This document shows positions 53,201 to 58,550 of a stretch of DNA of 64,000 bases, piece after piece (the stretch's first letter is position 1; each line of letters opens with the position of its first letter). The notes beneath the pieces are model-generated. The model ran no database searches and was not told the DNA's origin. It saw only the letters and a list, made by a program, of their open reading frames with translations. The stretch comes from Coturnix japonica. Its lineage: Eukaryota > Chordata > Aves > Galliformes > Phasianidae. The DNA lies in contig NC_029547.1 in the NCBI RefSeq assembly GCF_001577835.2, positions 58,866,112 through 58,930,111 on the forward strand, read 5' to 3'. The translations under genes and the position numbers were made by a program.

Positions 53201-56055
53201 ATATTTCTCCACCAGGGCCATCTCATGTGAATTCTGAAGCCACGTTTCTTCCATTGAAACATAATCAAGGTTTTATCAGCTCTGACCTTTCAAGCTATAT
53301 GCACGAGAGACCGTGTTTTTCAGAAGTAGCTCCAGAGAGGAAACAGAATTTCTTTGTTGTACCAAAGGGCTGTGAAGATTTTGCTCATCTAAATGCTACG
53401 AATTCTTTTTATGTTAAAGGTCAGGCTTTCAGGAAACACTACATCTCTGATCATTCCTCCAAAACTTCTGAAAAAGATTTCTTTGCAACTTTCAGTGGCT
53501 GTGTACCTCCTGACAGCTCTACGGCTTTTCTGGAAGAATTTAGAGACACAGCATTTAAAAGCCCAGGAATTCTGACTGATGAGACTCCATGGAAAGACTT
53601 TTCATCCACTTGCACATACAATTCCTTTGCAACTAGCTTAATTCACTCTGATTCCCTTGTTGATCGAGATGAAATTCAAATTCTGTGTTCTCAAAACCAA
53701 GGTCAAGAACCTTCAGGAAAGAGAAAGCAAAGTCCACCATTCTTATGGGCAAAAGGAAGAAAACGAACAGGTATGTACAAAGCAAGGAGAATTCACTGCA
53801 ATTTTATTTGTAGCTTCATTGGAAAAAGTACTATCTGTAAAACTCAACTTCATATTTTCTTTAAATAATTACTTAATACAATCTAACAATATTCATTTTC
53901 CTGCTGTGCAAAACACCTGCACTTATTTTCCTTGTGTAATAGAAGATTCCTAAGTATTTAAGTTCAGTTTGGAGCAATAGGAAATTAAACTATAAATCGT
54001 GGAATGGCTTGGGTTGGAAGAGACTTTGGAGCCCACCCAGCTCAAACCTCTTTCCCTGGACAGTGTTGCCATTCACTAGATCAGGCTGCCCAAGGCCTTA
54101 TCCTAACTGGCTGTGAATGCCTTCAGGAATGGGACGCCCACAGCTTCTCTGGGCAGCTTTACTGCCCTCTGAGTAAAGAATCTCTTCCTTCTTTCTAATC
54201 TGAATCTCCCATCTTTAAAAGCATTACTCCGGTCACTACTTGCCCTTATAAAATGTCTCTCTCCAACTTTCTTGTAATAGGCTGCCTTTGAACACTGAAG
54301 GGCTGCACTGAGGTCTCCCCTGTGTCTTCCTCACAGGGCTAAACAATGAATCTTGAAATTATTACAAGTCATATTTCATCTAACAGAAAGTTTAGTGTGT
54401 TATTACATATAAAATTCAGGCTTGGTTTTCTGTTGTTTTTTTGTGGGTTTTTTTAGTGTTTCTGTTTGCTCGTTTGTTTTGTTTTCTTATCCATGGCTGA
54501 ACACAGTTTCTTATCCATCTAAAACACAATTATCCAGAGGCATTTTTTGTAGGGCACAGTATATACCCATGGAGCCTTGAAAGTAAGAAAATATCATTAG
54601 TCCCTACTAGACTAAATATTATTTTGTTGCATATTGTAGGGTTTTTTTTCTTTTTCTTTTTCTTTTTTTTTTTTTTTTTTTATCTACTACTTCTTCAAGG
54701 CAAGATGCCAAGTTCTTAAAAAATATAAGGCTAAGGTTCTTAAATAAACCTCCTAACCCCTAGTATAGATAGCCTGTGTTTTCTCTGTTACTGTCTGTAG
54801 TTAAAACTCCCAGTGACAGAACAAAGCTGGAATGGTATTAAATACTACCACTAATTAGGTCAGGCTCATTCATGTAAAGCATATGTAACTAATTGATATA
54901 ATTGTGTTTAGTGGGCTGCTTAAGGCAATTCTGACACTAAATACAGGAAAAGTTAATTGGATATGGTGAACTGCTTTCAATTTTCAGCCTATGAAAATTA
55001 AAATGATCAGCTGGAATTATGAGTAGACCTTTTGCATCTCCATTGGAATAAAAACTGTGACCTGCAGTATTGCTGGATAGTTAACAATATTTCAGTAACC
55101 TGTAACTGACTCTGAAAATTCTAACCGCAGCCTGATTCAGGGCTGGTGAATTTGCTTGATATTTTGGAGCAACAGGCATGCTTTGCTTTATCATCCACTA
55201 GCCAAAGGAAAAACCAAGGTCTGTTAAGTAAGCTGTGCATGCTAATGCAAAAAACACTCCAATACAGTGAAAGCTTTCTGAAATCTCAGATTTAGAAAAT
55301 ATATACGGTTGAATTTGATAGACACGTTGGAAACCTTCAGGAATTTCTGTAAGTTTCGGAAGAAAAACATTAATTAAACCTCAAACAATTAATGGTAATA
55401 CTCTAAACCATTATTTTTACTGACACATATGAAATCATTTAGTAAGTGTATTACAATAGAGGTTTAACATTTTGTAAGGCCTAAACAGAATTTTCCTCCA
55501 TTAAAGCATATTGATAAATTAACTTCTCAAATATTTTTATTGTAAAAAATACTTAAGAATGTAAAAGGAACTTTTCTTAAACTAACTTAGGAACAGTTTC
55601 TGTCTCTGTTTTAAAAGAAATAGCTTTTGTAATAACTGAATTGTACTGAGTGTAATGCTAATGAAATAGAAATACGTTTGAAATCTTGTACTGAAATATT
55701 CCAGTTAAGCACAGTGCAGGTTGGTTATATATATAAGGTTCTGTACTACTATTATGTGGTTAAATGCATCAAACTGATCAATAATCGTAAACAGCAGTTT
55801 ATATCTGTACATATTTAATTTTATAGTGGTTAGCTTTTTTTCATACAAACTACACTTATTACAGATGAAGCCTGTTACTTCTTCTAAGAAACACATAGTT
55901 GTATTTATATTTTTAGCTTGTTATGCTGATCCTTAATTTCTACTTCTTTACCAGATTTGGGATTTGAAGAAGTACCAAGGAATAAAAAAAGGAGACTGAT
56001 GTATGAAAGAGTCCCTGGAAGAGCTGATGGACAAACACGTCTTAAATTCTTTTGA
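13081..56055 (+). CDS. SHOC1: SHOC1 gene (C9orf84), meiotic ZMM crossover factor, 27-28 coding exons
   Basis: SHOC1 is the vertebrate homologue of plant SHOC1 and yeast Zip2. It pairs with SPO16 as an inactive XPF-ERCC1-like complex that binds branched DNA and stabilises crossover intermediates in meiotic prophase nuclei. I followed 27 exons from 15,736 to the stop at 56,053-56,055. All have GT-AG borders and compatible phases, giving 4,338 nt, or 1,444 residues from the ATG at 15,739; human SHOC1 is about this length. Counting from that Met, a long N-terminal region and a low-complexity middle lead to an ERCC4-like fold at about 862-1066. A helix-hairpin-helix segment follows (about 1067-1160), then a disordered tail ending in [14 protein letters not shown]. 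The GDXnERKX3D nuclease motif of active XPF is absent, as expected for the family. Assignment rests on remembered human sequence (for example HEWLDKSWL and the C-terminus). The N-terminus is unsettled: a candidate extra first exon lies at 13,081. Confidence 0.93.
15736..15865 (+). CDS. SHOC1: SHOC1 exon 2
   Basis: The acceptor is 'cttttccag' after a long T tract, and the donor is a strong gtaagt. The single fully open frame reads [19 protein letters not shown] and on to [10 protein letters not shown]. It starts in phase 0 and leaves one base. The ATG at 15,739 has A at -3 and G at +4 and is the best-supported start if exon 1 is not coding; it gives 1,444 residues. Confidence 0.75.
16377..16458 (+). 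CDS. SHOC1: SHOC1 exon 3
   Basis: The exon takes one carried base, reads [18 protein letters not shown] then LTVEDFLEK, and leaves two bases before gtcagt. The acceptor is 'tctgcctcag'. A second open frame exists, but only this one joins exon 2 and exon 4 in phase. Confidence 0.85.
16634..16961 (+). mobile_element. Galluhop-type mariner, 5' part
   Basis: The copy lies in SHOC1 intron 3. It starts with a degenerate terminal-repeat motif ('ctccaaaagcagtgcctcct') and runs through 'ggcagcaaaggggcagtctgac' like sequence. It then enters the start of a transposase frame: DFLHAEEN in one frame, [16 protein letters not shown] in another. It stops abruptly at about 16,961, where CR1 sequence begins. 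No second terminal repeat is present, so the copy is truncated and frame-broken. Confidence 0.75.
16962..17098 (-). mobile_element. CR1 LINE internal fragment
   Basis: This minus-orientation CR1 piece contains the usual reverse-complement segment 'agcaaacttgctgagagc', then 'ccaggatggacccctatggg' and 'gccacttgtgactgagcc'. It has no 3' tail. It directly abuts the broken mariner at its left, so one event has removed or replaced the junction. Confidence 0.8.
18209..18390 (+). CDS. SHOC1: SHOC1 exon 4
   Basis: The first base completes a Lys codon, followed by [20 protein letters not shown] and, towards the end, [10 protein letters not shown] and ELKEQWQ. The acceptor is 'tgatttttag' and the donor is gtaagg. 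Sixty full codons are open and one base is carried over. Confidence 0.92.
19131..19412 (-). mobile_element. Internally deleted Galluhop mariner (MITE-like)
   Basis: A compact copy of about 275-280 bp lies in SHOC1 intron 4 with imperfect terminal inverted repeats. The left end is 'ctccaaaagtaatgcaccc'; the reverse complement of the right end gives 'ttctgaaagtaatgcctc'. A TA dinucleotide flanks each side, as expected for mariner insertion. Between the ends are the known outer parts of Galluhop ('tacaaagagcacaatggcac' on one side, 'cagcctgcccctctgctgct' on the other). Nearly all of the transposase gene is missing. It is non-autonomous. Confidence 0.85.
20238..20400 (+). CDS. SHOC1: SHOC1 exon 5
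   Basis: The exon reads [20 protein letters not shown], then [16 protein letters not shown] and ends LTEENIF plus two bases of an Arg codon. The acceptor is 'tttttcttcag' and the donor gtatct. It is acidic and hydrophobic in alternation like folded protein, within the N-terminal region of SHOC1. Confidence 0.93.
20401..22236. other. SHOC1 intron 5, nothing recognised
   Basis: This is 1.8 kb of AT-rich intron without a repeat or element that I can name. Confidence 0.5.
22237..22339 (+). CDS. SHOC1: SHOC1 exon 6
   Basis: The first base finishes the Arg codon of exon 5. The exon then reads [20 protein letters not shown] and [10 protein letters not shown], ending in phase 0 before gtatca. The acceptor is 'tcttttaaag'. 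The segment is glutamate-rich and probably helical. Confidence 0.9.
23050..23206 (+). CDS. SHOC1: SHOC1 exon 7
   Basis: The acceptor is 'aatattttgcag'. The exon starts in phase 0 with [20 protein letters not shown] and proceeds through [16 protein letters not shown] to CEEVIKE. It leaves one base before a gtgaga donor. Confidence 0.92.
24432..24536 (+). CDS. SHOC1: SHOC1 exon 8
   Basis: The exon reads [20 protein letters not shown], then a serine-rich [14 protein letters not shown], and leaves one base before gtaaga. It is 105 nt with equal phase on both sides, so skipping would keep the frame. Confidence 0.92.
24537..27830. other. SHOC1 intron 8
   Basis: A 3.3 kb intron. It contains a run of about 19 A at 27,180-27,198, a T tract near 26,006-26,016 and a possible worn CR1 tail at 25,270-25,318. 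Nothing else was recognised. Confidence 0.5.
25270..25318 (+). repeat. Possible worn CR1 tail
   Basis: The string 'aagatgatctcagacagtag' followed by 'cgattctatgattc' resembles the last bases of CR1. The match is short and the upstream part is not recognisable, so this is tentative. Confidence 0.35.
27831..27960 (+). CDS. SHOC1: SHOC1 exon 9
   Basis: The exon reads [20 protein letters not shown], then [19 protein letters not shown], leaving two bases before gtaatg. The acceptor is 'tgttttctag'. The 'EVPLTPP' motif followed by a hydrophobic strand is typical of the conserved N-terminal half of the family. Confidence 0.92.
28793..28887 (+). CDS. SHOC1: SHOC1 exon 10
   Basis: One base completes Ser, then [20 protein letters not shown] and [11 protein letters not shown], leaving one base before gtaagg. 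An internal gtgagc after YWDN could look like a donor, but it is in the wrong phase for exon 11, so the later donor is chosen. Confidence 0.9.
29599..29841 (+). CDS. SHOC1: SHOC1 exon 11
   Basis: The exon reads [20 protein letters not shown], then [20 protein letters not shown], and ends with TKFSIYQLE plus one base before gtaagt. The acceptor is 'ttttgtag'. The unusual DWWLP run and length of 80 codons make it one of the securest exons. Confidence 0.95.
30198..30355 (+). mobile_element. CR1 LINE fragment (first of two)
   Basis: This plus-orientation fragment in SHOC1 intron 11 carries '[19 protein letters not shown]' in a broken frame. That matches the last part of the CR1 reverse-transcriptase frame. 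It lacks a tail and is followed within a few bases by a second CR1 piece that goes back to an earlier point of the same element. Confidence 0.8.
30362..30756 (+). mobile_element. CR1 LINE fragment (second of two)
   Basis: The piece encodes [20 protein letters not shown], then [20 protein letters not shown] in one short open stretch of CR1 reverse-transcriptase C-terminus. It runs on into the 3' untranslated part ('gattggatataggggagaag'). Because it re-covers the segment of the first piece, these are two insertions or a local duplication. Confidence 0.85.
31023..31475 (+). CDS. SHOC1: SHOC1 exon 12
   Basis: At 453 nt this is the second largest exon. It begins [20 protein letters not shown] and is mostly polar and disordered-looking. 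Near its end it has a conserved-looking acidic patch, [20 protein letters not shown]. The acceptor follows an 11-T run and the donor is gtatgt. Its length is a multiple of three with equal phases. Confidence 0.93.
31476..33203. other. SHOC1 intron 12, nothing recognised
   Basis: This 1.7 kb intron has GT-rich and T-rich patches near 31,670-31,750 and an A-rich run near 32,147-32,170. No named element was seen. Confidence 0.5.
33204..33329 (+). CDS. SHOC1: SHOC1 exon 13
   Basis: The exon reads [20 protein letters not shown] and ends [10 protein letters not shown] plus one base before gtatac. Two AGs compete: after 'gactcag' (used here) and after 'gctacag' nine bases later. The second would put a stop at the next codon, so the first is chosen. 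Confidence 0.88.
34000..34262 (+). mobile_element. CR1 LINE fragment with internal deletion
   Basis: The piece starts with [18 protein letters not shown], a typical CR1 reverse-transcriptase segment. It then jumps to [13 protein letters not shown] and [20 protein letters not shown], omitting the intervening hundred or so codons. It lies in SHOC1 intron 13, plus orientation, without a tail. Confidence 0.85.
35150..35326 (+). CDS. SHOC1: SHOC1 exon 14
   Basis: The exon reads [20 protein letters not shown], then [20 protein letters not shown], and ends [10 protein letters not shown] plus one base before gtatgt. The acceptor is 'cttttattcag'. This is the start of the conserved central region (about residue 656 counting from the exon 2 Met). 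Confidence 0.95.
36762..36869 (+). CDS. SHOC1: SHOC1 exon 15
   Basis: The exon reads [20 protein letters not shown], then [16 protein letters not shown], and leaves one base. The acceptor 'tttgtaaag' has a short pyrimidine tract and the donor is a weak gtctgt. With 108 nt and equal phases, skipping would remove 36 residues without a frameshift. Confidence 0.9.
36870..38462. other. SHOC1 intron 15, nothing recognised
   Basis: This is a 1.6 kb intron with T/G-rich patches near 36,910-36,960 and a TTG-rich acceptor tract. No transposon was recognised. Confidence 0.5.
38463..38653 (+). CDS. SHOC1: SHOC1 exon 16, with NAGNAG acceptor
   Basis: The exon reads [20 protein letters not shown], then [16 protein letters not shown], and ends [12 protein letters not shown] in phase 0 before gttagc. 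The intron ends in cagcag, so the exon can start at 38,463 (adding one Ala) or 38,466 (no Ala). Both keep the frame. Confidence 0.93.
38759..39595 (-). mobile_element. CR1 LINE, 3' end to internal
   Basis: A long minus-orientation CR1 in SHOC1 intron 16 starts with the reversed tail ('tcacagaatcatagaatggc'). It runs back through the 3' untranslated region into the reverse-transcriptase frame ('gttgtcagcaagtttgctga'). It is cut off where a second CR1 copy begins near 39,596. Confidence 0.9.
39596..39850 (-). mobile_element. Second CR1 LINE fragment, abutting the first
   Basis: This is again minus orientation and starts at an internal 3' point ('aatgcctccagggatggggc'). It returns to sequence that the neighbouring copy already covered near 38,880-39,000. 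It therefore comes from a separate CR1 insertion or a tandem rearrangement. No tail is present. Confidence 0.8.
39851..41664. other. SHOC1 intron 16, right part
   Basis: No gene or named element is visible. A long T-rich tract with C runs lies at 41,537-41,584, about 80 bases before exon 17. Confidence 0.45.
41665..41737 (+). CDS. SHOC1: SHOC1 exon 17
   Basis: In phase 0 the exon reads [20 protein letters not shown] then SRVE, with one base left before gtaaat. The acceptor is 'tctccttccag'. The hydrophobic strand followed by RMDS is a strong family-like signature in the central region. Confidence 0.93.
42918..42987 (+). CDS. SHOC1: SHOC1 exon 18
   Basis: The smallest coding exon (70 nt) reads [20 protein letters not shown] then IIS, leaving two bases before a consensus gtaagt. 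The acceptor is 'tttatgcag'. Confidence 0.92.
43475..43653 (+). CDS. SHOC1: SHOC1 exon 19, start of ERCC4/XPF-like fold
   Basis: The exon reads [20 protein letters not shown], then [20 protein letters not shown], and ends TILPETVQM plus one base before gtaagt. The [14 protein letters not shown] block matches what I recall as the hallmark of vertebrate SHOC1 at the entry to the XPF-like nuclease fold. Active XPF needs GDXnERKX3D here and nearby; that motif is not present. Confidence 0.95.
44165..44270 (+). CDS. SHOC1: SHOC1 exon 20
   Basis: The exon reads [20 protein letters not shown] then [15 protein letters not shown] plus two bases before gtgagt. The acceptor is 'aatgtttcag'. It is part of the XPF-like fold, with alternating strands and a helix. 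Confidence 0.94.
44353..45225 (-). mobile_element. CR1 LINE 3' half
   Basis: A long minus-orientation copy lies in SHOC1 intron 20. It begins at a worn 3' end ('gggttagaagggatgttaca') and passes 'gcatccacagcttctttgtg' and 'ggtgttccagccctctgatt'. It reaches reverse-transcriptase sequence ('ctgtctagatcattgataaa'). On the minus strand, short stretches such as [20 protein letters not shown] read as the CR1 reverse transcriptase, so the copy is recognisable but frame-broken. Confidence 0.9.
45226..46906. other. SHOC1 intron 20, right part
   Basis: No coding exon is visible. A short CR1-like tail lies at 46,612-46,700; the rest is AT-rich and was not recognised. Confidence 0.45.
46612..46700 (-). 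mobile_element. Short CR1 tail remnant
   Basis: The string 'cacctatgttggaaaagacc' followed by 'tctgagatcatttagtccaa' is the reverse complement of a CR1 3' terminus. Only the last hundred bases or so are recognisable. Confidence 0.7.
46907..47018 (+). CDS. SHOC1: SHOC1 exon 21
   Basis: One base completes Arg, then [20 protein letters not shown] and [17 protein letters not shown], ending in phase 0 before gtacaa. The acceptor is 'cttattcag'. [17 protein letters not shown] occupies the place where an active XPF carries its GD...ERK residues; here E and K of the motif are missing. Confidence 0.94.
47987..48108 (+). CDS. SHOC1: SHOC1 exon 22
   Basis: In phase 0 from 'taatggtag', the exon reads [20 protein letters not shown] then [20 protein letters not shown]. 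It leaves two bases before gtaagt. It aligns well with the human segment I recall as NIIMRLMALSLQYRYCWIIL, which placed this exon although it lacks an obvious long pyrimidine tract. Confidence 0.92.
48109..49058. other. SHOC1 intron 22, nothing recognised
   Basis: AT-rich intron with a short (AT)n run near 48,751-48,762. Open frames on the plus strand here are not in phase with the flanking exons. Confidence 0.5.
49059..49152 (+). CDS. SHOC1: SHOC1 exon 23
   Basis: One base completes Glu, then [20 protein letters not shown] and [11 protein letters not shown], ending in phase 0 before gtaatt. Another frame is also open for most of the exon, but only this one joins both neighbours and matches the human LALIYAALV-type helix. 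Confidence 0.9.
50128..50216 (+). repeat. (TTA)n microsatellite directly before exon 24
   Basis: About 29.7 uninterrupted copies of TTA end four bases before exon 24 (the intron finishes with 'ttattgtag'). The array replaces the usual pyrimidine tract of this 3' splice site. A candidate branch-point region, 'taagctttaac', lies just upstream at about 50,111-50,121. Confidence 0.97.
50221..50352 (+). CDS. SHOC1: SHOC1 exon 24
   Basis: In phase 0 the exon reads [20 protein letters not shown], then [20 protein letters not shown] and LPSE. This matches the human PGVEETALIIRQIAD and HEWLDKSWL blocks that I recall. It links the XPF-like fold to the helix-hairpin-helix. The donor gtttat is weak and the acceptor tract is a microsatellite. 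With 132 nt and phase 0 on both sides, skipping would delete 44 residues in frame. Confidence 0.95.
51615..51764 (+). CDS. SHOC1: SHOC1 exon 25, helix-hairpin-helix
   Basis: The exon reads [20 protein letters not shown], then [20 protein letters not shown] and [10 protein letters not shown] in phase 0 before gtcagt. The [10 protein letters not shown] helix, turn, and [14 protein letters not shown] helix follow the tandem HhH pattern found at the end of XPF/ERCC1-type proteins. In the family this part supports DNA and SPO16 contacts. The starting Met is internal, not an initiator. Confidence 0.95.
52345..52765 (+). mobile_element. CR1 LINE 3' end
   Basis: A plus-orientation copy in SHOC1 intron 25 contains 'tatctgaaaggtgactgcag' and 'ttaggttggatatcaggaaa'. 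It keeps a full terminus ('ggttggactcaatgatcctt', then a worn attctcttattctctg tail). It ends only about 70 bases before exon 26. It is less diverged than most copies here, so probably one of the younger ones. Confidence 0.9.
52833..53004 (+). CDS. SHOC1: SHOC1 exon 26
   Basis: In phase 0 the exon reads [20 protein letters not shown], then [20 protein letters not shown], and ends SLPKAQTIT plus one base before gtaatt. The first residues finish the HhH helix. After this the chain turns Ser/Pro-rich and looks disordered. The acceptor is 'tttggtttcag'. Confidence 0.92.
53189..53770 (+). CDS. SHOC1: SHOC1 exon 27, largest exon
   Basis: A 582-nt exon reads [20 protein letters not shown] and so on through the polar, Ser/Phe-rich C-terminal region, and ends [12 protein letters not shown] plus one base before gtatgt. 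The start is ambiguous. The AG just before 53,189 and one just before 53,162 both give the required phase and differ by nine residues. The upstream option would include DMLIFQFFR. The middle of the exon has no domain that I recognise, typical for this fast-evolving tail. Confidence 0.88.
53771..55954. other. SHOC1 intron 27
   Basis: A 2.2 kb intron that holds one CR1 fragment (53,996-54,350) and a T-rich tract at 54,638-54,681. The rest is AT-rich and was not recognised. Confidence 0.5.
53996..54350 (-). mobile_element. CR1 LINE 3' fragment
   Basis: The minus-orientation piece starts near the reversed tail ('tggcttgggttggaagagac'). It proceeds through 'cacagcttctctgggcagct' and 'tgcactgaggtctcccctgt' before ending. 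It is 5'-truncated, in SHOC1 intron 27. Confidence 0.9.
55955..56055 (+). CDS. SHOC1: SHOC1 last coding exon
   Basis: The exon reads [20 protein letters not shown] then [13 protein letters not shown] and a TGA stop. The basic KKRR cluster followed by the VPGR.DGQTRL.FF end is nearly the same as the human C-terminus I recall. It is a short conserved motif after a poorly conserved tail and may be a nuclear-localisation or protein-contact element. The acceptor is 'tctttaccag'. Confidence 0.96.
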
Positions 56056-56900
56056 ACTGAATGGTGACTTGAATGCCACATCTCTTTCTTTTTTTTTTTC
56101 CCCTTGATCCTTAAACCATTTAAGTTGAAGTTTATTAAATTATTGTTGTTGTTGTTGTTGTTGTTGTTGTTCATTTTTAGAGGGAAAATAGTGTTTGGGA
56201 TTTCTGACTAAATAAGGATTTCTTTTTTTAGTTCTCACTAAACAAACCAGTTCCTTTAGCCAGGAAGATTACTGATGTAAACACTTACCTGTTCATATAC
56301 ATTGTATAAAGTTACTTCATCATTTTTATCCAAAGAAGAAGAAGAAGAAAGAAATAACATGCTAAAGCATGTTGAGTTTTCAAGCAACCTATGTTTCCTC
56401 CCTGAGTGTGCAGGCTTTCACGTTTTATAGCAGGACTGGATTTGTCTGAATCTCAAAACTGATGATAAAGTCTTCGAAATTCCTTGTGTATAAAGCAAGA
56501 GATTTTTCTGTTTGTCCTTTGGGTTCAATTCTACTTCATGCCTTCTGAGAGCTCCTCTGGAAGCCCTGTGATGTTCTGCTATGATTAAGCACATATTCAT
56601 TGTCTGGACAAATACAGTCAGTTCTTAGAGGAGCAGCTTTGGCTTCTCAGTGAAAACGTGGCTCTGATTGTTAACCAGGAACTCCTAGAAGTATGATGTC
56701 AGTTCCAGGAGTAATTGTAGTTCACAGTAGATTCCACAGGTTATTTGTACCAAAACTGGTTGCAGGATTTCAGAAAATAGTTTTCATGTGTAGCATTAAT
56801 AAAATCTTCTGTAGGACTGTAAATTTGCCAACATTTCCATGTTTGACCGGCACAAAGTAGTTACTAAAATAAAAGTCGCATTTTGCTCACTATTTCTGGC
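56056..56900 (+). other. SHOC1: SHOC1 3' untranslated region with poly(A) signals
   Basis: AATAAA hexamers lie at 56,798-56,803 and 56,868-56,873 on the plus strand, about 745 and 815 bases after the stop. Transcript end is inferred from these. A (TTG)n array lies early in this region. Confidence 0.6.
56143..56171 (+). repeat. (TTG)n microsatellite in SHOC1 3' UTR
   Basis: Close to ten copies of TTG begin 88 bases after the stop codon. On the minus strand this reads as a run of Asn codons, which is not a real protein. Confidence 0.95.
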
Positions 56901-58550
56901 CCATTTCTGTGGTTGCTTGACCTAACCATTTTCCATCTCTTTACAACACAGATTTGGCTCTGTTTTTCAGAACTGCCTCTCAGCTTGCCAGGCTCATGAA
57001 TTTCTTCTTTTAAGAGTGCGGCTCTGCGAAAACTCCTTCACAGATGACCACGGTGGAGAAAATTACAGGTGCCACTCCCTGGCTTTGTGTTTGTGTCCTT
57101 TCACACAGACAGAGGCTGGCACCAGAACTTTATGTGCACATTCATTAAAAGCTAGTTCAGATAACCTATTGATTCCTTCAAAAAGAAAGGCAAACAATAT
57201 ATTGCCTGCATTCAATCAGTGAAGAAAAGAAAGAAAAGTGCTATCCGTAGTTGGATTCTAATAGGTAGGAAAATGTCAGAGCACATTTAGATACTAGCAA
57301 CGTAGGATAAGAGCTTGCAATGACCATTTAATTTTCACTCTGCATTTTCACCCTTGCTCGTGGACTTACTGTACTTCTCACTGCGAGGGACAACAGAAAA
57401 AAGGTGACCCTGTGTCAGGCACACACATGTACAGATTCGTGCAGTCATTTAATTGGTTTTATCATGGGTGTCCTGTGGACCTTTGTGCAGTATGTACCCA
57501 GGAAGGCAAGCAGTGCAGCAAGCACACTCCTCTGTGGATATCTGAACCTGTATCTTCCTTTCATTGGACTTCACCATAACCAGCATGCTGCCAGCCTGTC
57601 TCGCACCTGCTGGACAGGGCTTTCGTCTGCTGCTGTTGTTAGTCATGGACACAGCTGGGATCCCACAGAGACTCAGGTCTGGATTATGTGCCATTCAGCA
57701 CAGCAAGGGGTTGGGGCCTCTGAAGCCTCTGAGAGGCAGCTGCTTTTAACTTAAGATGTTTTCTCCATTTCATAGGCATCCACAGTGTATGTCCATACCA
57801 CACACGTCAAGAGCAGTGTTCCAGCTGAAAGATGCCAGATAGAGCAGGGCAGGACAATCAAAAGGCAAGATCCAAGACCGACCACTGCTGCACATAGCAG
57901 TTTGGCTGCTCCCACTGCCAGCTCAGCAGAACCCAGCACCGAGGAGAACAAATGTTGCTGCTAGTGGTAAGCTCTATTCTGGGAGGTAAAAAAAAAATAT
58001 AAATCCACAAAGGGTTTGTTTGTGAGGGAGTGGCTGATAGCCAATTGCTGGACATTCAAACATACTTGAGGCCAACTCTTGTCTCTCTCCCCTCTCCCCT
58101 CTCTGAGATAAACATTTTGACCCCAGCCTGAGCCTCTAAGCACCTCTCTGCAAATAAGAACACCAGTATTTCCTCTGTATTTCCACAATATGTACGTGTG
58201 TCAGGTATCAAAGAAAAGCTGGTGGCCATACTCTCAACAGCCCACAGTGAAAAGGAAGCAGGAGCAGAGAAGGGCACTTAGGGAAGGACATTCACTTCTG
58301 TGCTTAGAAGTATAATTTATATTGGCAGTATTATTACTGTTGTTCCAGTGTCTCCCAGCAGGGCAGCAAGTGTGAAAACCTTTTGTTAAAACTGAACTGT
58401 TTGGAGGACATTCGCTGTACCACAGCAGTTAGCATTAATGAGAAGCCTCCCCTCCCTCTGCAAAACCTAAATGCCCCCTTCAATGTACTCGAACGAATTC
58501 ACCCTCTTTTACAATTAAATAATGAAATCAAAGCCAGTAGGGAAAGGAAT
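56901..58550. other. Intergenic between convergent genes
   Basis: About 1.6 kb lies between the likely ends of SHOC1 and GNG10. Open frames on both strands in 57,400-58,280 overlap each other and show no family signature. No repeat was recognised. Confidence 0.45.

Noticed and set aside
55905-56174. Minus-strand open frame starting with a run of Asn
   Set aside because: It is the reverse reading of the (TTG)n array in the SHOC1 3' UTR.
57404-58277. Cluster of overlapping open frames between the two genes
   Set aside because: All are short, overlap on both strands and lack family features. They are best read as chance.
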